64,000 nt of DNA from CAWCQC01 sp963819905 (lineage in GTDB: Bacteria; Actinomycetota; Thermoleophilia; Gaiellales; Gaiellaceae). Positions 25,984 through 34,324 of this stretch are shown piece after piece. The stretch lies in the NCBI GenBank assembly GCA_963819905.1, contig CAWFXP010000001.1:434001-498000 (forward strand), in the 5' to 3' direction. The translations under genes and the position numbers were made by a program. Under the pieces are notes generated by a model. The model did not search any database and was not told the DNA's origin. It saw only the letters and a list, made by a program, of their open reading frames with translations. Position 1 is the first letter of the stretch, and each line of letters begins with the position of its first letter.

Positions 25984-26799
25984 ATGGCTCAGTCGGCCAC
26001 GCCTCCAGAGAATTCGCCGGGACTCGAAGACGCTCCCGTGCTCGAGGCGATCGGCGTGAGCAAGCGCTTCGGCGGCGTCGTGGCGCTCGATCAGGTGACG
26101 ATCGCCTTCCCGCGGAGAACGGTCACTGCGATCGTCGGCGACAACGGCGCCGGGAAGTCGACGCTGATGAAGATCTTCGCCGGCGCGCATGCAACGCATG
26201 ATGGTGACCTGCGCGTCGAGGGCGAGACGGTCGACTTCCGACATCCTCTGGACGCCCGCGCCCACGGAATCGAGACGGTCTACCAGGATCTTGCGCTTGC
26301 TCCGGATCTCGACGTCGTGGCGAACCTCTACCTCGGTCGGGAGCTGACCTCCGGTGTGGGCGTCGGCCGGCTCTTCCGCTTCATGCGACAGAAGGCGATG
26401 CGGGGCGACGCTGCGGAGGCGATGGCGGCACTCGGCATCACGATTCCGTCGCTCTCCGTCGAGGCAAAGAGCCTGTCGGGCGGCCAGCGCCAGGGCATCG
26501 CCATCGCGCGGGCCGCACGCTGGAGCTCACGAGTCGTGATCCTGGACGAGCCGACTGCCGCGCTGGGCGTCCAGGAGACGGCCAAGGTCGAGGAGATGAT
26601 CAAGAGCCTCGCGGAGCGAGGCCTGACGATCGTCCTCGTCACGCACCGGCTCGACCAGGTGTTTCGACTCGCCGATCGCGTCGCGGTTCTCCGCCGCGGG
26701 CGCCTCGTCGGGATACGTCGCACGAGCGAGACGAACGGCGACGAGGTGGTGAAGATGATCACCGGCCTCTCGGAGCTCTCGCACGATGCCTGGGCGTAG
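25984..26799 (+). CDS. Sugar ABC transporter ATP-binding protein 2, single ABC domain
   Basis: A 271-residue ATPase. Walker A GDNGAGKST, Q-loop VYQDLAL, signature SLSGGQRQG, Walker B VILDEPTAAL and switch THRLDQ are intact. Like the ATPase at 15169 it has a single cassette, and the two are closely related (shared VGDNGAGK, LDARAxGIET and YQDLAL), suggesting duplication of an importer module with divergence of the binding proteins. Start ATG 25984 is two bases after the permease stop. Confidence 0.92.
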   Translation: MAQSATPPENSPGLEDAPVLEAIGVSKRFGGVVALDQVTIAFPRRTVTAIVGDNGAGKSTLMKIFAGAHATHDGDLRVEGETVDFRHPLDARAHGIETVYQDLALAPDLDVVANLYLGRELTSGVGVGRLFRFMRQKAMRGDAAEAMAALGITIPSLSVEAKSLSGGQRQGIAIARAARWSSRVVILDEPTAALGVQETAKVEEMIKSLAERGLTIVLVTHRLDQVFRLADRVAVLRRGRLVGIRRTSETNGDEVVKMITGLSELSHDAWA

Positions 26800-26811
26800 A
26801 GTCGAGAGCGC

Positions 26812-27540
26812 ATGAGCACCGACGCAACCCGCATGCGGCTCTCGGGACTCGATGGGCGCGTCGCCTTCGTCACGGGTGGCGAACGTGGGATCGGGAGGCG
26901 AATTGCCGAGACGCTCGCCGCGCTCGGGGCTCGGACGGCGGCAGGCGACCTCCGCCGGCCGGAGATCTCACGCGTCCTCGGAGTCGAGCTCGACGTGACG
27001 GACGAGGACTCCGTCGACCGGGCGTTCTCCGAGATCGAGGAGGCGCTGGGCGCACCCGACATCGTCGTGCTGAACGCCGGAGTATTCGAAGTCGCGTCGA
27101 TCGGGGAGACGACCTTCGAATCGTGGCGACGAACGATGTCGGTCAACCTCGATGGAGCCTTTCTCTGTGCACGGCGAGCGTTGCCAGCCATGCGCGAGAA
27201 CCGTTTCGGACGAATCATCGCCATCGGGTCGTCAGCCGGCATCTCCGGCGGCTCGGTTCGCTGCGCCGCCTATGCGGCGTCGAAGGCTGGGCTGATGACG
27301 ATGACCAAGGCAATCGCCACTGAGTTCGGTCCGCACGGGATCACGGCGAACGCACTTGCCCCCGCGCTGATCAGGACGCCGATGCTGAGCGAGATCGAGA
27401 ACCTCGCCGACCGCATCCCGGTGGCACGCGTCGGCGAGACCGACGACGTCGCCGCCTGTGTCGCGTTCCTGTGCTCCGATCATGCGTCGTACATCACCGG
27501 CGAGGTGGTCGATGTCAACGGCGGCTTCCTGATTGACTGA
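26812..27540 (+). CDS. Short-chain dehydrogenase/reductase 2
   Basis: A 242-residue classical SDR: cofactor loop TGGERGIGRR, NAG in LNAGVFEV, active site IGSSAG (Ser) and YAASK (Tyr/Lys), and the VNGGFLID ending. The central YAASKAGLMTMTKAIATEFGPHGI stretch is typical of FabG-like sugar-alcohol or keto-deoxy-acid dehydrogenases. Twelve bases separate it from the ATPase gene, and one base from the next dehydrogenase, so the importer and its first catabolic enzymes form one operon. Confidence 0.88.
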   Translation: MSTDATRMRLSGLDGRVAFVTGGERGIGRRIAETLAALGARTAAGDLRRPEISRVLGVELDVTDEDSVDRAFSEIEEALGAPDIVVLNAGVFEVASIGETTFESWRRTMSVNLDGAFLCARRALPAMRENRFGRIIAIGSSAGISGGSVRCAAYAASKAGLMTMTKAIATEFGPHGITANALAPALIRTPMLSEIENLADRIPVARVGETDDVAACVAFLCSDHASYITGEVVDVNGGFLID

Positions 27541-27541
27541 C

Positions 27542-28573
27542 ATGTCGACGATGCGAGTCGTCGAGCTGCCCGCCCACGGAGCGCCGCTCAGGTCAGCGCA
27601 GCGGCCTTTGCCGATACCCGGCCCGGGCGAAGTCCGCGTTCGCATCGAGGCATGCGGCGTTTGCGGCTCGGATCTCTTCCTCCAGGACGGCGGTTTCGGG
27701 CTCGGGCACCCGCTCCCGGTCGTTCCGGGGCACGAGGCTGCGGGTGTCGTCGACGCCGTCGGACCAGGCGTCATGTCGGCGAAGATCGGTGAGCAGGTCG
27801 CCCTGTACTACCTCACGACTCCACCGGGAGACCCCTGGTCAGCCGCGGGCTTCCCGAACAGGAGCCCCAGCGTCAAGCGGATGGGAGTCGACCTCGACGG
27901 TGCGTTCGCGGAGTTCGTCCTGCGGCCGGTCGAGGCGCTCGTGCGGCCTCCGGCCGCGATCGACCCGCCGGCGCTCGCCGTGCTGACCGATGCGGTCGCG
28001 ACTCCGGTACACGCGCTCGAGCGCATCGCTCGTGTGCAGGCCGGCGAGACGGTGGCGGTCATCGGTATCGGGGGGCTCGGATCGAGCGCGGTCCAGGTCG
28101 CGCGTGCGCTCGGTGCCCGCGTGATCGCGATCTCGAGATCGGCCGAGAAGCTCGCTCTCGCCGCCCGGCTCGGAGCCGACGAGTGCGTCGCGGCGAAGCC
28201 GGGCAGTCCGGTGGAGCAGGTCAAGTCGCTGACGGATCAGCTCGGGGCTGATGTCGTACTCCAGTGCGCCGACTCCGTCTCCGCCTACGAAGACGCGGTC
28301 GCGATGGCGGCGCCGGGGGGTCGTATCGTGCTCGTCGGGTCGACGGTGGAGGCCTTCTCCGTGTACCCGATGGATGCGATCTGGCGCGAGCTCTCCATCC
28401 TCGGCTCACGCGGCTTCGTGCCGGCCGACATCGAGGACGCCATCGCCTTCTACCTCGCCGGGCGCGTCGTGGTCGACCACCTGCTGCAAGCCGTGAGACC
28501 GCTCGAGCAGGCGAACGCTGCGCTCGACGACCTGCGCGACGGGCGCGTCCTTCGGAGCGTGCTCATACCGTGA
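27542..28573 (+). CDS. Zinc-type alcohol dehydrogenase lacking the structural zinc lobe
   Basis: A 343-residue medium-chain dehydrogenase. The catalytic zinc ligands are Cys in EACGVCGSD (about 39) and His-Glu in PGHEAAG (about 66); the NAD fold is VIGIGGLGSSAV (about 176). The usual four-cysteine structural zinc loop after about residue 90 is replaced by LTTPPGDPWSAAGFPNRS, with no cysteine. Sugar or polyol dehydrogenases of the MDR family often have the loop, so this is a divergent branch. ATG 27542 starts one base after the previous stop, and its stop overlaps the next gene GTGA-style. It is probably a sugar/polyol or hydroxyacid dehydrogenase of the island. Confidence 0.85.
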   Translation: MSTMRVVELPAHGAPLRSAQRPLPIPGPGEVRVRIEACGVCGSDLFLQDGGFGLGHPLPVVPGHEAAGVVDAVGPGVMSAKIGEQVALYYLTTPPGDPWSAAGFPNRSPSVKRMGVDLDGAFAEFVLRPVEALVRPPAAIDPPALAVLTDAVATPVHALERIARVQAGETVAVIGIGGLGSSAVQVARALGARVIAISRSAEKLALAARLGADECVAAKPGSPVEQVKSLTDQLGADVVLQCADSVSAYEDAVAMAAPGGRIVLVGSTVEAFSVYPMDAIWRELSILGSRGFVPADIEDAIAFYLAGRVVVDHLLQAVRPLEQANAALDDLRDGRVLRSVLIP

Positions 28574-30003
28574 TCGAGCCGCGTGTCGTTCTCCTTTCGC
28601 CGTTCTGGAGCTTCTGGGCTGACCGTGCGCGCTTCGATCTACGCGCGGACCGAGCTCAACTTGCGGGTGAGATCGAGCGGGCCCTGACGGGGTGCCGTGT
28701 CCTGGCAGCCGAGTCGTACGACTCACCCGACAGCGCGCGGCGTGTCGTGGAACACATCGGCCGGGAGCAGGTCGACGTGCTTCTCGTCATCCAGTCGATG
28801 GCGGTCCCGCCCTCCTACACGACCGCGCTGATCGACGCGTTCCCGGAGGTCGCGGTCGTCGTCTGGGCAGTCCAGCGCGAGCGGAGGTTGCCAGACTCCT
28901 TCGATCACGCCGACGTCACCGCGGGAGGGGCGACCGTGGGGACGAGCCAGCTGGCGGGTGCCCTCGCCCGTCGCGGCCGCACCTGGAACGCCGTCGTCGG
29001 CCCGCTCGGCGACGATGCCACGCACGAATCGCTCGGCCGTACTCTCGTCGCCGCTGCCGTCAGCACTCGCCTCCGACGAGCTCGCATCGGGCTCGTGGGC
29101 GAACCACAGGACGGCTACGAATGCGTCGAGTGCGATTCGGACGCACTGACGGCAGCAACGGGCATGGTGGTTGTCCGCATCCAGCCCGATGCCTTTCGAG
29201 CCGGCTACGTCGATGCGTCGGATGATCAAGTCACCGCAATCGAGCTCGAGATGCGGACGGCTTTCGAGCTCGATCCCCAGGTCGAGCACGATTCGGCGTT
29301 CGTCCGCTCCGTGCGTTGCGCCGTGGCGCTCGCGGAGCTCGGGAGGCGCGAGCGCCTCGATGCCGGGGCGATCAACTGCCACGTTCCCGAGATCCGCTTT
29401 GCAGCAGAGCCGGGGATCGCTCCGTGCCTCGCCCTCGGTCGAGAGACCTCGCGCGGCGTTCCCTGGACGTGCACCGGTGACGTGCCCACGGCGATAGCCA
29501 TGCTCACGGCCAAATGGCTCGGCTCGGCGACCCTCTACCACGAGCTCGAGTCGATCGACTACGCGACCGACGAACTCGCAATCGCGAACACCGGGGAGCA
29601 CGACCTCGCCTGGTCGGAGGGTCGGCCTCGACTGGTCCCCAACGAATGGTTCGCCGGCGACCTGCACCGCGGGCTGTGCGCCTGCTACGCGCTACGCCGG
29701 GGCTCGGCGACGCTCGTCGCCTTCACACCGCATCCGCAGGAGCCGAGCGGCTTTCGCTACATCGTGGCGGAAGGCGAGATCACGGGACGGAGCTTCCCTC
29801 GCACAGGCACGCCGAACGGGGCGTTTCGCTTCACAGGGCTGACCGCTGCAGACGGCTACCGACAGTGGGCGCTATCCGGAGCCAGCCACCACAGCTGCCT
29901 CGGTACGGGGCTGCTCGGTGACGATATCGCTCTCGTCGCGAGCCACCTCGGGGTGGGCTGCGTTCGTGTGAGCCCACGGGTCGGAGCTGGGACGAGCGCC
30001 TAG
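28570..30003 (+). CDS. L-fucose/L-arabinose isomerase-like protein
   Basis: A 477-residue protein resembling the sugar isomerase FucI/AraA-like superfamily: an N-terminal Rossmann-like segment (VVLLSPFWSFWADRARFDL, VDVLLVIQSMAVPP, VVWAVQRER), a middle domain ending with INCHVPEIRFAAEPGIAPCLALGRE, and a C-terminal beta-rich domain. In FucI/AraA a manganese site uses Glu, Asp and His in these parts; I can see candidates (E in VPEI, H in NCHVP) but cannot confirm all ligands. Its role is probably an aldose/ketose isomerase or a non-catalytic homolog. GTG 28570 overlaps the previous stop; its 3' end overlaps the convergent gene at 30000 by 4 bp. Confidence 0.72.
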   Translation: MIEPRVVLLSPFWSFWADRARFDLRADRAQLAGEIERALTGCRVLAAESYDSPDSARRVVEHIGREQVDVLLVIQSMAVPPSYTTALIDAFPEVAVVVWAVQRERRLPDSFDHADVTAGGATVGTSQLAGALARRGRTWNAVVGPLGDDATHESLGRTLVAAAVSTRLRRARIGLVGEPQDGYECVECDSDALTAATGMVVVRIQPDAFRAGYVDASDDQVTAIELEMRTAFELDPQVEHDSAFVRSVRCAVALAELGRRERLDAGAINCHVPEIRFAAEPGIAPCLALGRETSRGVPWTCTGDVPTAIAMLTAKWLGSATLYHELESIDYATDELAIANTGEHDLAWSEGRPRLVPNEWFAGDLHRGLCACYALRRGSATLVAFTPHPQEPSGFRYIVAEGEITGRSFPRTGTPNGAFRFTGLTAADGYRQWALSGASHHSCLGTGLLGDDIALVASHLGVGCVRVSPRVGAGTSA

Positions 30004-31019
30004 CGTTCGCTTCCCGTGGCCACTTGCGCCGGTGGAAGCTCCGTCACTGTGAGCCAGCCGGCGGGGGCCCGGACGACCCGCGTGATCGAGTTCGCGAGGA
30101 CTGCGGCGCTGGTCTCCTGAGCACGAAAGCCCGGGTTCGCAGTCAAGGAGACGGGCACGCTTCCCTCGATCGTGATGGTGTCCTCGAGAGACAAGTCGAC
30201 GGTCGACGGATCGACGTGTCCCGTCATCTGCGCGTGGAACCAGTCGTCGCCGTCGACGAACCCCACGTATCGCTGGACGAAGCCGGCCGAGCGTCCCGCT
30301 GGAACCTCGAGGTGCTCGCCTGCGAGTGGACGCTCGGCGAAGAGCGGCTCGACCGTGCCGTCCACGCGTTCGACGACGAGGCCGAGGCCGGAGGCCACGA
30401 CGCGCATCGACTGCGGGAAGCCGATGTGCCCGAAGATTCGGCCGGCGTCCCGACCGGCAGCGAACTCGTCGGGCGTGAACCCGATGCCGAGACGGCCCAG
30501 CACCGTCGCGCTGAAGAGCGAGAGATTTACGACGCGCGAGACGCGAATCCGTTCGACGTCGGGCGCAGCGAGCGCGAGGGTCGTCACCAGGGTGTCGAAG
30601 ATGAAGCCCGGGTTGGCCCCGCTTCCGATGATCGTGACGTCTCGGGCACGCGCCATGGCGTCGAGCCTCGCCGCGAGCTGATCGTCGATGCTCCAAGGGA
30701 ATGCCGCTTCCTCTGCGGTGCACAAGACGTTGTGACCGGTGGTCACCGCGGCCTCGATGGTCGCAGCCAGTTCGCGAAGGAACGATGTTGTCGCAATGAC
30801 TGCTACATCGGCTGAGGCGGCCAGCGCAGCATCGCGGTCGGGCGAAATCTGGACGCCGATCGGAGGACCTCCGGCGAACGCGCCCAGGTCCAACCCGGCG
30901 TGCGCGGAATTCCTGCTCCACGCCCCAACGATTCGGATCCCGTTCCTGCCGACGAGGAGCCGGACCAGATCACGGCCCACGCGCCCACAACCGAGCAGCG
31001 TCACACCGATCTCGCTCAT
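30000..31019 (-). CDS. NAD(P)-dependent dehydrogenase of the dihydrodipicolinate-reductase-like fold
   Basis: A 339-residue protein opening with a Rossmann cofactor loop, GVTLLGCGRVGRDLVRLL, then VGAWSRN and VIATTSFLREL. The C-terminal substrate domain contains GSGANPGFIFDTLVTTLAL, a phrase shared with 2,4-diaminopentanoate dehydrogenase-like and DapB-N-type dehydrogenases. The likely role is an NADP-dependent oxidoreductase acting on an amino or hydroxy acid. ATG 31019 starts it; it is the last gene of the minus-strand run 34164-30000. The 3' end overlaps the convergent isomerase-like gene by 4 bp. Confidence 0.75.
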   Translation of the reverse strand: MSEIGVTLLGCGRVGRDLVRLLVGRNGIRIVGAWSRNSAHAGLDLGAFAGGPPIGVQISPDRDAALAASADVAVIATTSFLRELAATIEAAVTTGHNVLCTAEEAAFPWSIDDQLAARLDAMARARDVTIIGSGANPGFIFDTLVTTLALAAPDVERIRVSRVVNLSLFSATVLGRLGIGFTPDEFAAGRDAGRIFGHIGFPQSMRVVASGLGLVVERVDGTVEPLFAERPLAGEHLEVPAGRSAGFVQRYVGFVDGDDWFHAQMTGHVDPSTVDLSLEDTITIEGSVPVSLTANPGFRAQETSAAVLANSITRVVRAPAGWLTVTELPPAQVATGSER

Positions 31020-31039
31020 GCCTGCACCCGAATCACGAC

Positions 31040-31777
31040 CTACGGCATCGCGAGGCCGCCGTTGACGTCGAAGGTCGCGCCGACGACGTAGGACGCCCCC
31101 TCCCCGGTGAGGAACACGACGACTTCCGCGACCTCGACAGGATCCGCGAGCCGCCCGATCGGAATGGTACCGGCGAACGCCTCGAGGACGTCCGGCGGCG
31201 TCTCCTCCGTGATCATCGACGTCTTCATCGCGCCAGGGGCAACCGCGTTCACGGCGATGCCTCTTGGGGCCGCGTAGCGTGCGAACGTCTTGGTGAAGAC
31301 CTCGACCGCGCCCTTGGTCGCCTCGTACATCGCGGACGTCATGCTGTAGCCACCGACGTGGACGCCGACCGAGGTCACGTTCACGATCCGGCCGAAGCCG
31401 CGCGATTCCATGTCTCGGATCGCCGCCCGGGAAAGGAAGAACACCGAGCGGCAGTTGGTGTCGAAGATGCGCGCGAAGGACGCTGCGTCCGCCTCGTCGA
31501 GTGGCGTTCGAGCAAGGATCGCGGCGGAATTCACGAGGATGTCGACCCGACCCAGACGCCGAACGGTCTCCGCGACGACGCGCTCGCACTCGGCGATGTC
31601 CGAGAGATCCGCGGGTATCGCGAGCGAGGGCTCGCCGATCTCGCGAGCGAGGCGCTCCAGCGCCTCGCCGGACACGTCGACCATTACGACCCTGCGACCG
31701 CGCTCGGCGAGCAGACGAGACACAGCGGAGCCGAGCCCGCCGGCTGCGCCGGTGACGATGGCAACGAGCTCGTCCAG
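31040..31777 (-). CDS. Short-chain dehydrogenase/reductase 3, unusual start codon
   Basis: A 245-residue classical SDR: cofactor loop TGAAGGLGSA near residue 10, Asp in VMVDVS for NAD(H), NSAA, active site VTSVG (Ser) and YEATK (Tyr/Lys), C-terminal FDVNGGLAMP. No ATG, GTG or TTG lies in frame between the upstream gene's stop (31780-31782) and the conserved start; CTG at 31777 (LDELVAIVTG) is the best candidate and gives a normal-length N-terminus. A base error at the start is possible. It overlaps operon-style with the gene at 31780. It is probably a sugar or sugar-acid dehydrogenase. Confidence 0.82.
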   Translation of the reverse strand: MDELVAIVTGAAGGLGSAVSRLLAERGRRVVMVDVSGEALERLAREIGEPSLAIPADLSDIAECERVVAETVRRLGRVDILVNSAAILARTPLDEADAASFARIFDTNCRSVFFLSRAAIRDMESRGFGRIVNVTSVGVHVGGYSMTSAMYEATKGAVEVFTKTFARYAAPRGIAVNAVAPGAMKTSMITEETPPDVLEAFAGTIPIGRLADPVEVAEVVVFLTGEGASYVVGATFDVNGGLAMP

Positions 31778-31779
31778 CG

Positions 31780-32904
31780 CTAGCTCTCCGAGCCCGCCAG
31801 CTCGTCGGGCTTCTCTCGACCGACTGCGCGGTAGTAGCGCTCCGGCACCTTCGTCGGATCCTTGTACACGTGCCACGTGCACTTCGCCTGCGACCGGCTC
31901 GGATAGGTCGGCGGTTCCACCACCCGGACGGGGTATCCGAAGGCGTCGATCGGCTTCAGCTGCATGACGACGCAGCAGTTGGAGCAGTAGTAGCAGACGC
32001 CCTTGGTGTTCCAGGCGAAGTCGTGCTCCTCCGTCGTCACGCCCCATCCGTACGGCGGCTCCATGCGCGACGGCGTGTCCTCGACCTCGTCGTCGCCGCG
32101 GATCGTGTGACCGCCGCTGCCGCAGGGATCGAAGCGGAAGGTGAAGCGTTCGTCGTCCTCCTCGAACTCGAAGTTGCCCCTCCGTCCCGGCCCGACGAGG
32201 TGGCCGCGCATCGCCTCCATGACGAGATACAGATTCGTCCAGAGCGACTCCTCCCACGGGTACCGAGCGATGTCGAACTTGGCGTAGCGACTCGAGAAGA
32301 GGTCACCGATGATCGCATCCCACATCGCCCCCAGCTCCTCCTCGCCGAAACGCACGACGATCTCGTTCATCAGGCCGTAGATGTGGTCGACGTCGCGGTC
32401 GTGCAGCTGCCTCCACAGATCCCACATCCGGTCGAGCAGCACGAGGGCCTCGTCTGCCTGTCCGCGCCCACAGGCGACCACGAGCTCACGGGTGCGGTCC
32501 TGGAACTCGCTCCAGAGCTTGCGGGCGTGGAACGGCCGTCCGTCCGGGAGCGGCAGCAGGGCGAGGATCCGCTCGTTGAGCTCGATCACGTCCTCTTCGC
32601 CGAGACCGCGGTCGAGGAGGAAATCGATGAGCTGCGGTATCCAGCCGCGGTAGATCCCGTAGATGACCTCCGCCTCGTCGGCAAAGAAGTCGGCAAGCTC
32701 CGCAGCGCGCTCCCAATCGCCGGCGGTGACGGCACCACTGATCTTGTCGACGGTGGAGATGCGCTGGTCGCCGAGCTCGCCCGCGCGCACGCGCCGGCCA
32801 AGGACGTCGGAGAACTCGAGTGCGCTGTCACCCGGCGGTTCGACGCCGTCCCGGAGCGAGATCCGGGCGAGCAGCTCCTCGGCGCGCCCGCTCGCGTCCT
32901 TCAT
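31780..32904 (-). CDS. Uncharacterised cysteine-motif protein in the sugar island
   Basis: A 374-residue soluble protein, mostly helical in its first two thirds (acidic, with a TRELVVACGRGQADEALVLLDRMW stretch), followed by a Cys/His-rich segment: DPCGSGGHTI (about 257), TTEEHDF, GVCYYCSNCC (about 300) and KCTWHVY (about 345). The CxxCxxCC pattern with two nearby His suggests a metal or iron-sulfur site. I do not recognise the family. It lies between the SDR and the rhamnose mutarotase in one minus-strand operon and probably shares the pathway. The ATG start at 32904 follows a short gap. Confidence 0.7.
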   Translation of the reverse strand: MKDASGRAEELLARISLRDGVEPPGDSALEFSDVLGRRVRAGELGDQRISTVDKISGAVTAGDWERAAELADFFADEAEVIYGIYRGWIPQLIDFLLDRGLGEEDVIELNERILALLPLPDGRPFHARKLWSEFQDRTRELVVACGRGQADEALVLLDRMWDLWRQLHDRDVDHIYGLMNEIVVRFGEEELGAMWDAIIGDLFSSRYAKFDIARYPWEESLWTNLYLVMEAMRGHLVGPGRRGNFEFEEDDERFTFRFDPCGSGGHTIRGDDEVEDTPSRMEPPYGWGVTTEEHDFAWNTKGVCYYCSNCCVVMQLKPIDAFGYPVRVVEPPTYPSRSQAKCTWHVYKDPTKVPERYYRAVGREKPDELAGSES

Positions 32905-32954
32905 GAGACGGTCACCTTGCCTTCGGCCATGCCTGCCTCCTGGAGATCAGTTGC

Positions 32955-33272
32955 CTAGAGATGCCAGACCTCTGTCAGCCGCTCGGGCCAGCCATTGTGC
33001 GGGTCGGCGTTCGGGTACTCGAGAATGTCGGTGAACTGGGCTTCCCAGCGCTCGCTGATCGGATCGCCGTTGACGCGCTCGACAAGCCGATCGTAGTCCT
33101 CCACGTCCATGTGGCTGAAGACCGTGTCGTTCTGGAGGTAGATGGTGTAGCTCGTCACGCCCGCCTCGCGCAGCAGGCGCTCGAGCTCGGGCCAGATCGT
33201 CGCGTGCATGCGCAGGTAGTCGTCCCGGCGACCGGGCTTGATCCTCCAGACGTGTCCGACCCGCTCCGTCAT
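32955..33272 (-). CDS. rhaM: L-rhamnose mutarotase
   Basis: A 105-residue protein matching RhaM (YiiL): VGHVWRIKPGRRDDYLRMHATIWPEL, with the catalytic His in MRMH-like context, then SYTIYLQNDTVFSHMDVEDY and the EVWHL ending. RhaM interconverts the alpha and beta anomers of L-rhamnose or related deoxy sugars; family length is about 104 residues. ATG 33272 is internal to a longer open frame but gives the exact family length. It is the best clue that the island handles an L-rhamnose- or L-fucose-like sugar. It follows the sugar-phosphate isomerase/epimerase by 13 bp. Confidence 0.88.
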   Translation of the reverse strand: MTERVGHVWRIKPGRRDDYLRMHATIWPELERLLREAGVTSYTIYLQNDTVFSHMDVEDYDRLVERVNGDPISERWEAQFTDILEYPNADPHNGWPERLTEVWHL

Positions 33273-33285
33273 TCCTTGCGTCGCC

Positions 33286-34164
33286 TCAGTCCCATGGGAA
33301 TCGCTCGTCGGTCTGCTCCGCAGGAAGGCCTTCGCGAACGCGAAGGAAGAGGTCCCGAAGGCGGACCGTCTCGGTGACCGTATCGACCCGATCCATGTCG
33401 TTGTACGCGTCGCAGCAGTACTCGAGGCAGAAGAACCCGTCGAAGTCGCGCTCGACGAAGTCCCTGACGATGCGGCCGAAGTCGATCGAGCCGGTGCGCG
33501 ACGAGGCCTGCAGCACACCCGGAGCACCCTGCCGCCCGTGGAGGTGACCGGTGACGGGATGAAGGCGCTCGATCTCGGCCTGGGGGATGCCGTGGAAGAC
33601 CAAGTGTGAGTAGTCGAGCGCGACTGTCAGACCCGGCGCCCGCTTGCAGAGATCGAGAGTATCGTCGACGGATTCGGTGATCGACTCGACGTGGGGCTCG
33701 AACGCGAGGCGGAGCCCGGCGTCAGCGGCGCGGTCGGCGCGCCAGGCCAGCTCCTCCCCCGAACGAGCAAGCGCGCTCTCGTGCGTCTCGCCCGGCCAGT
33801 CCATTCCCGGCACGATCGTCACCCCGTGGGCGCCGACCCCGTGCGCGAACTCGAGCAGGCTCTCGAAGGCCTTTCGGCTCCTCGACCGGGTCTGCGGGTC
33901 GGGGTCGTTGGGCGAGAGCTCGCGGTAGGAGCCGAACACCCCGAGCGTGTCGGCGACCCTCAAGCCCGCTGACTCGACCCGGCGCGACACCTCCCTTGCG
34001 CTGCCCGACGGATCCGCGAGCACGTCGTCGACCTGCACGTGGCGACAGCCCGGAAAGAACAGGAGATCGCAATACGGGATGTCCATCTCGGCGATCAAGC
34101 GCAGCGCGCTCTCGTGTGGAAGTGCGTGAAACGTGAAGTCCGTGCAGCTGAGCTCAAAGGCCAC
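33286..34164 (-). CDS. Sugar-phosphate isomerase/epimerase (xylose isomerase-like TIM barrel)
   Basis: A 292-residue AP-endonuclease/xylose-isomerase-like barrel. Candidate metal ligands are Glu in LAFEPHVES (about 155), Asp-His in LDYSHLVFHG (about 188), His in GHLHGRQ (about 213), and Glu in FCLEYCCD (about 255). Enzymes of this family isomerise or epimerise sugars, tagatose/psicose-type or inosose-type; the substrate is not clear. GTG 34164 starts the minus-strand operon 34164-30000, facing the Gfo/Idh gene across a region with one operator pair. It lies directly upstream of the mutarotase gene. Confidence 0.82.
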   Translation of the reverse strand: MAFELSCTDFTFHALPHESALRLIAEMDIPYCDLLFFPGCRHVQVDDVLADPSGSAREVSRRVESAGLRVADTLGVFGSYRELSPNDPDPQTRSRSRKAFESLLEFAHGVGAHGVTIVPGMDWPGETHESALARSGEELAWRADRAADAGLRLAFEPHVESITESVDDTLDLCKRAPGLTVALDYSHLVFHGIPQAEIERLHPVTGHLHGRQGAPGVLQASSRTGSIDFGRIVRDFVERDFDGFFCLEYCCDAYNDMDRVDTVTETVRLRDLFLRVREGLPAEQTDERFPWD

Positions 34165-34269
34165 GCCGCACCTCTACCCCCGGTCTCACGCCGCCGTCAA
34201 CCGCAGGAACACCACACATCGAGAGCCGCGAAAGGATCGAGAGCCGGGGAAGTCGCCCACCGCCTCGGG

Positions 34270-34302
34270 TATGCTACAGGAATCGAATCCGGAAAGGATT
34301 CC
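34270..34302. promoter_or_regulatory. Operator pair (site 5) with -10 box between divergent genes
   Basis: TATGCT (34270-34275) is a plausible -10; no clear -35. The tandem 12-mers GGAATCGAATCC and GGAAAGGATTCC (34279-34302) form one large dyad, AGGAATC to GATTCCT. This lies between the isomerase/epimerase (minus) and the Gfo/Idh gene (plus) and may control both. Confidence 0.6.
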
Positions 34303-34324
34303 TCCAAGTGAGTGTGAGGGCGGC

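Noticed and set aside
34133..34324. Longer N-terminus for the Gfo/Idh gene
   Set aside because: It would place operators and -10 box inside the coding region and adds a low-complexity stretch with no conserved motif.
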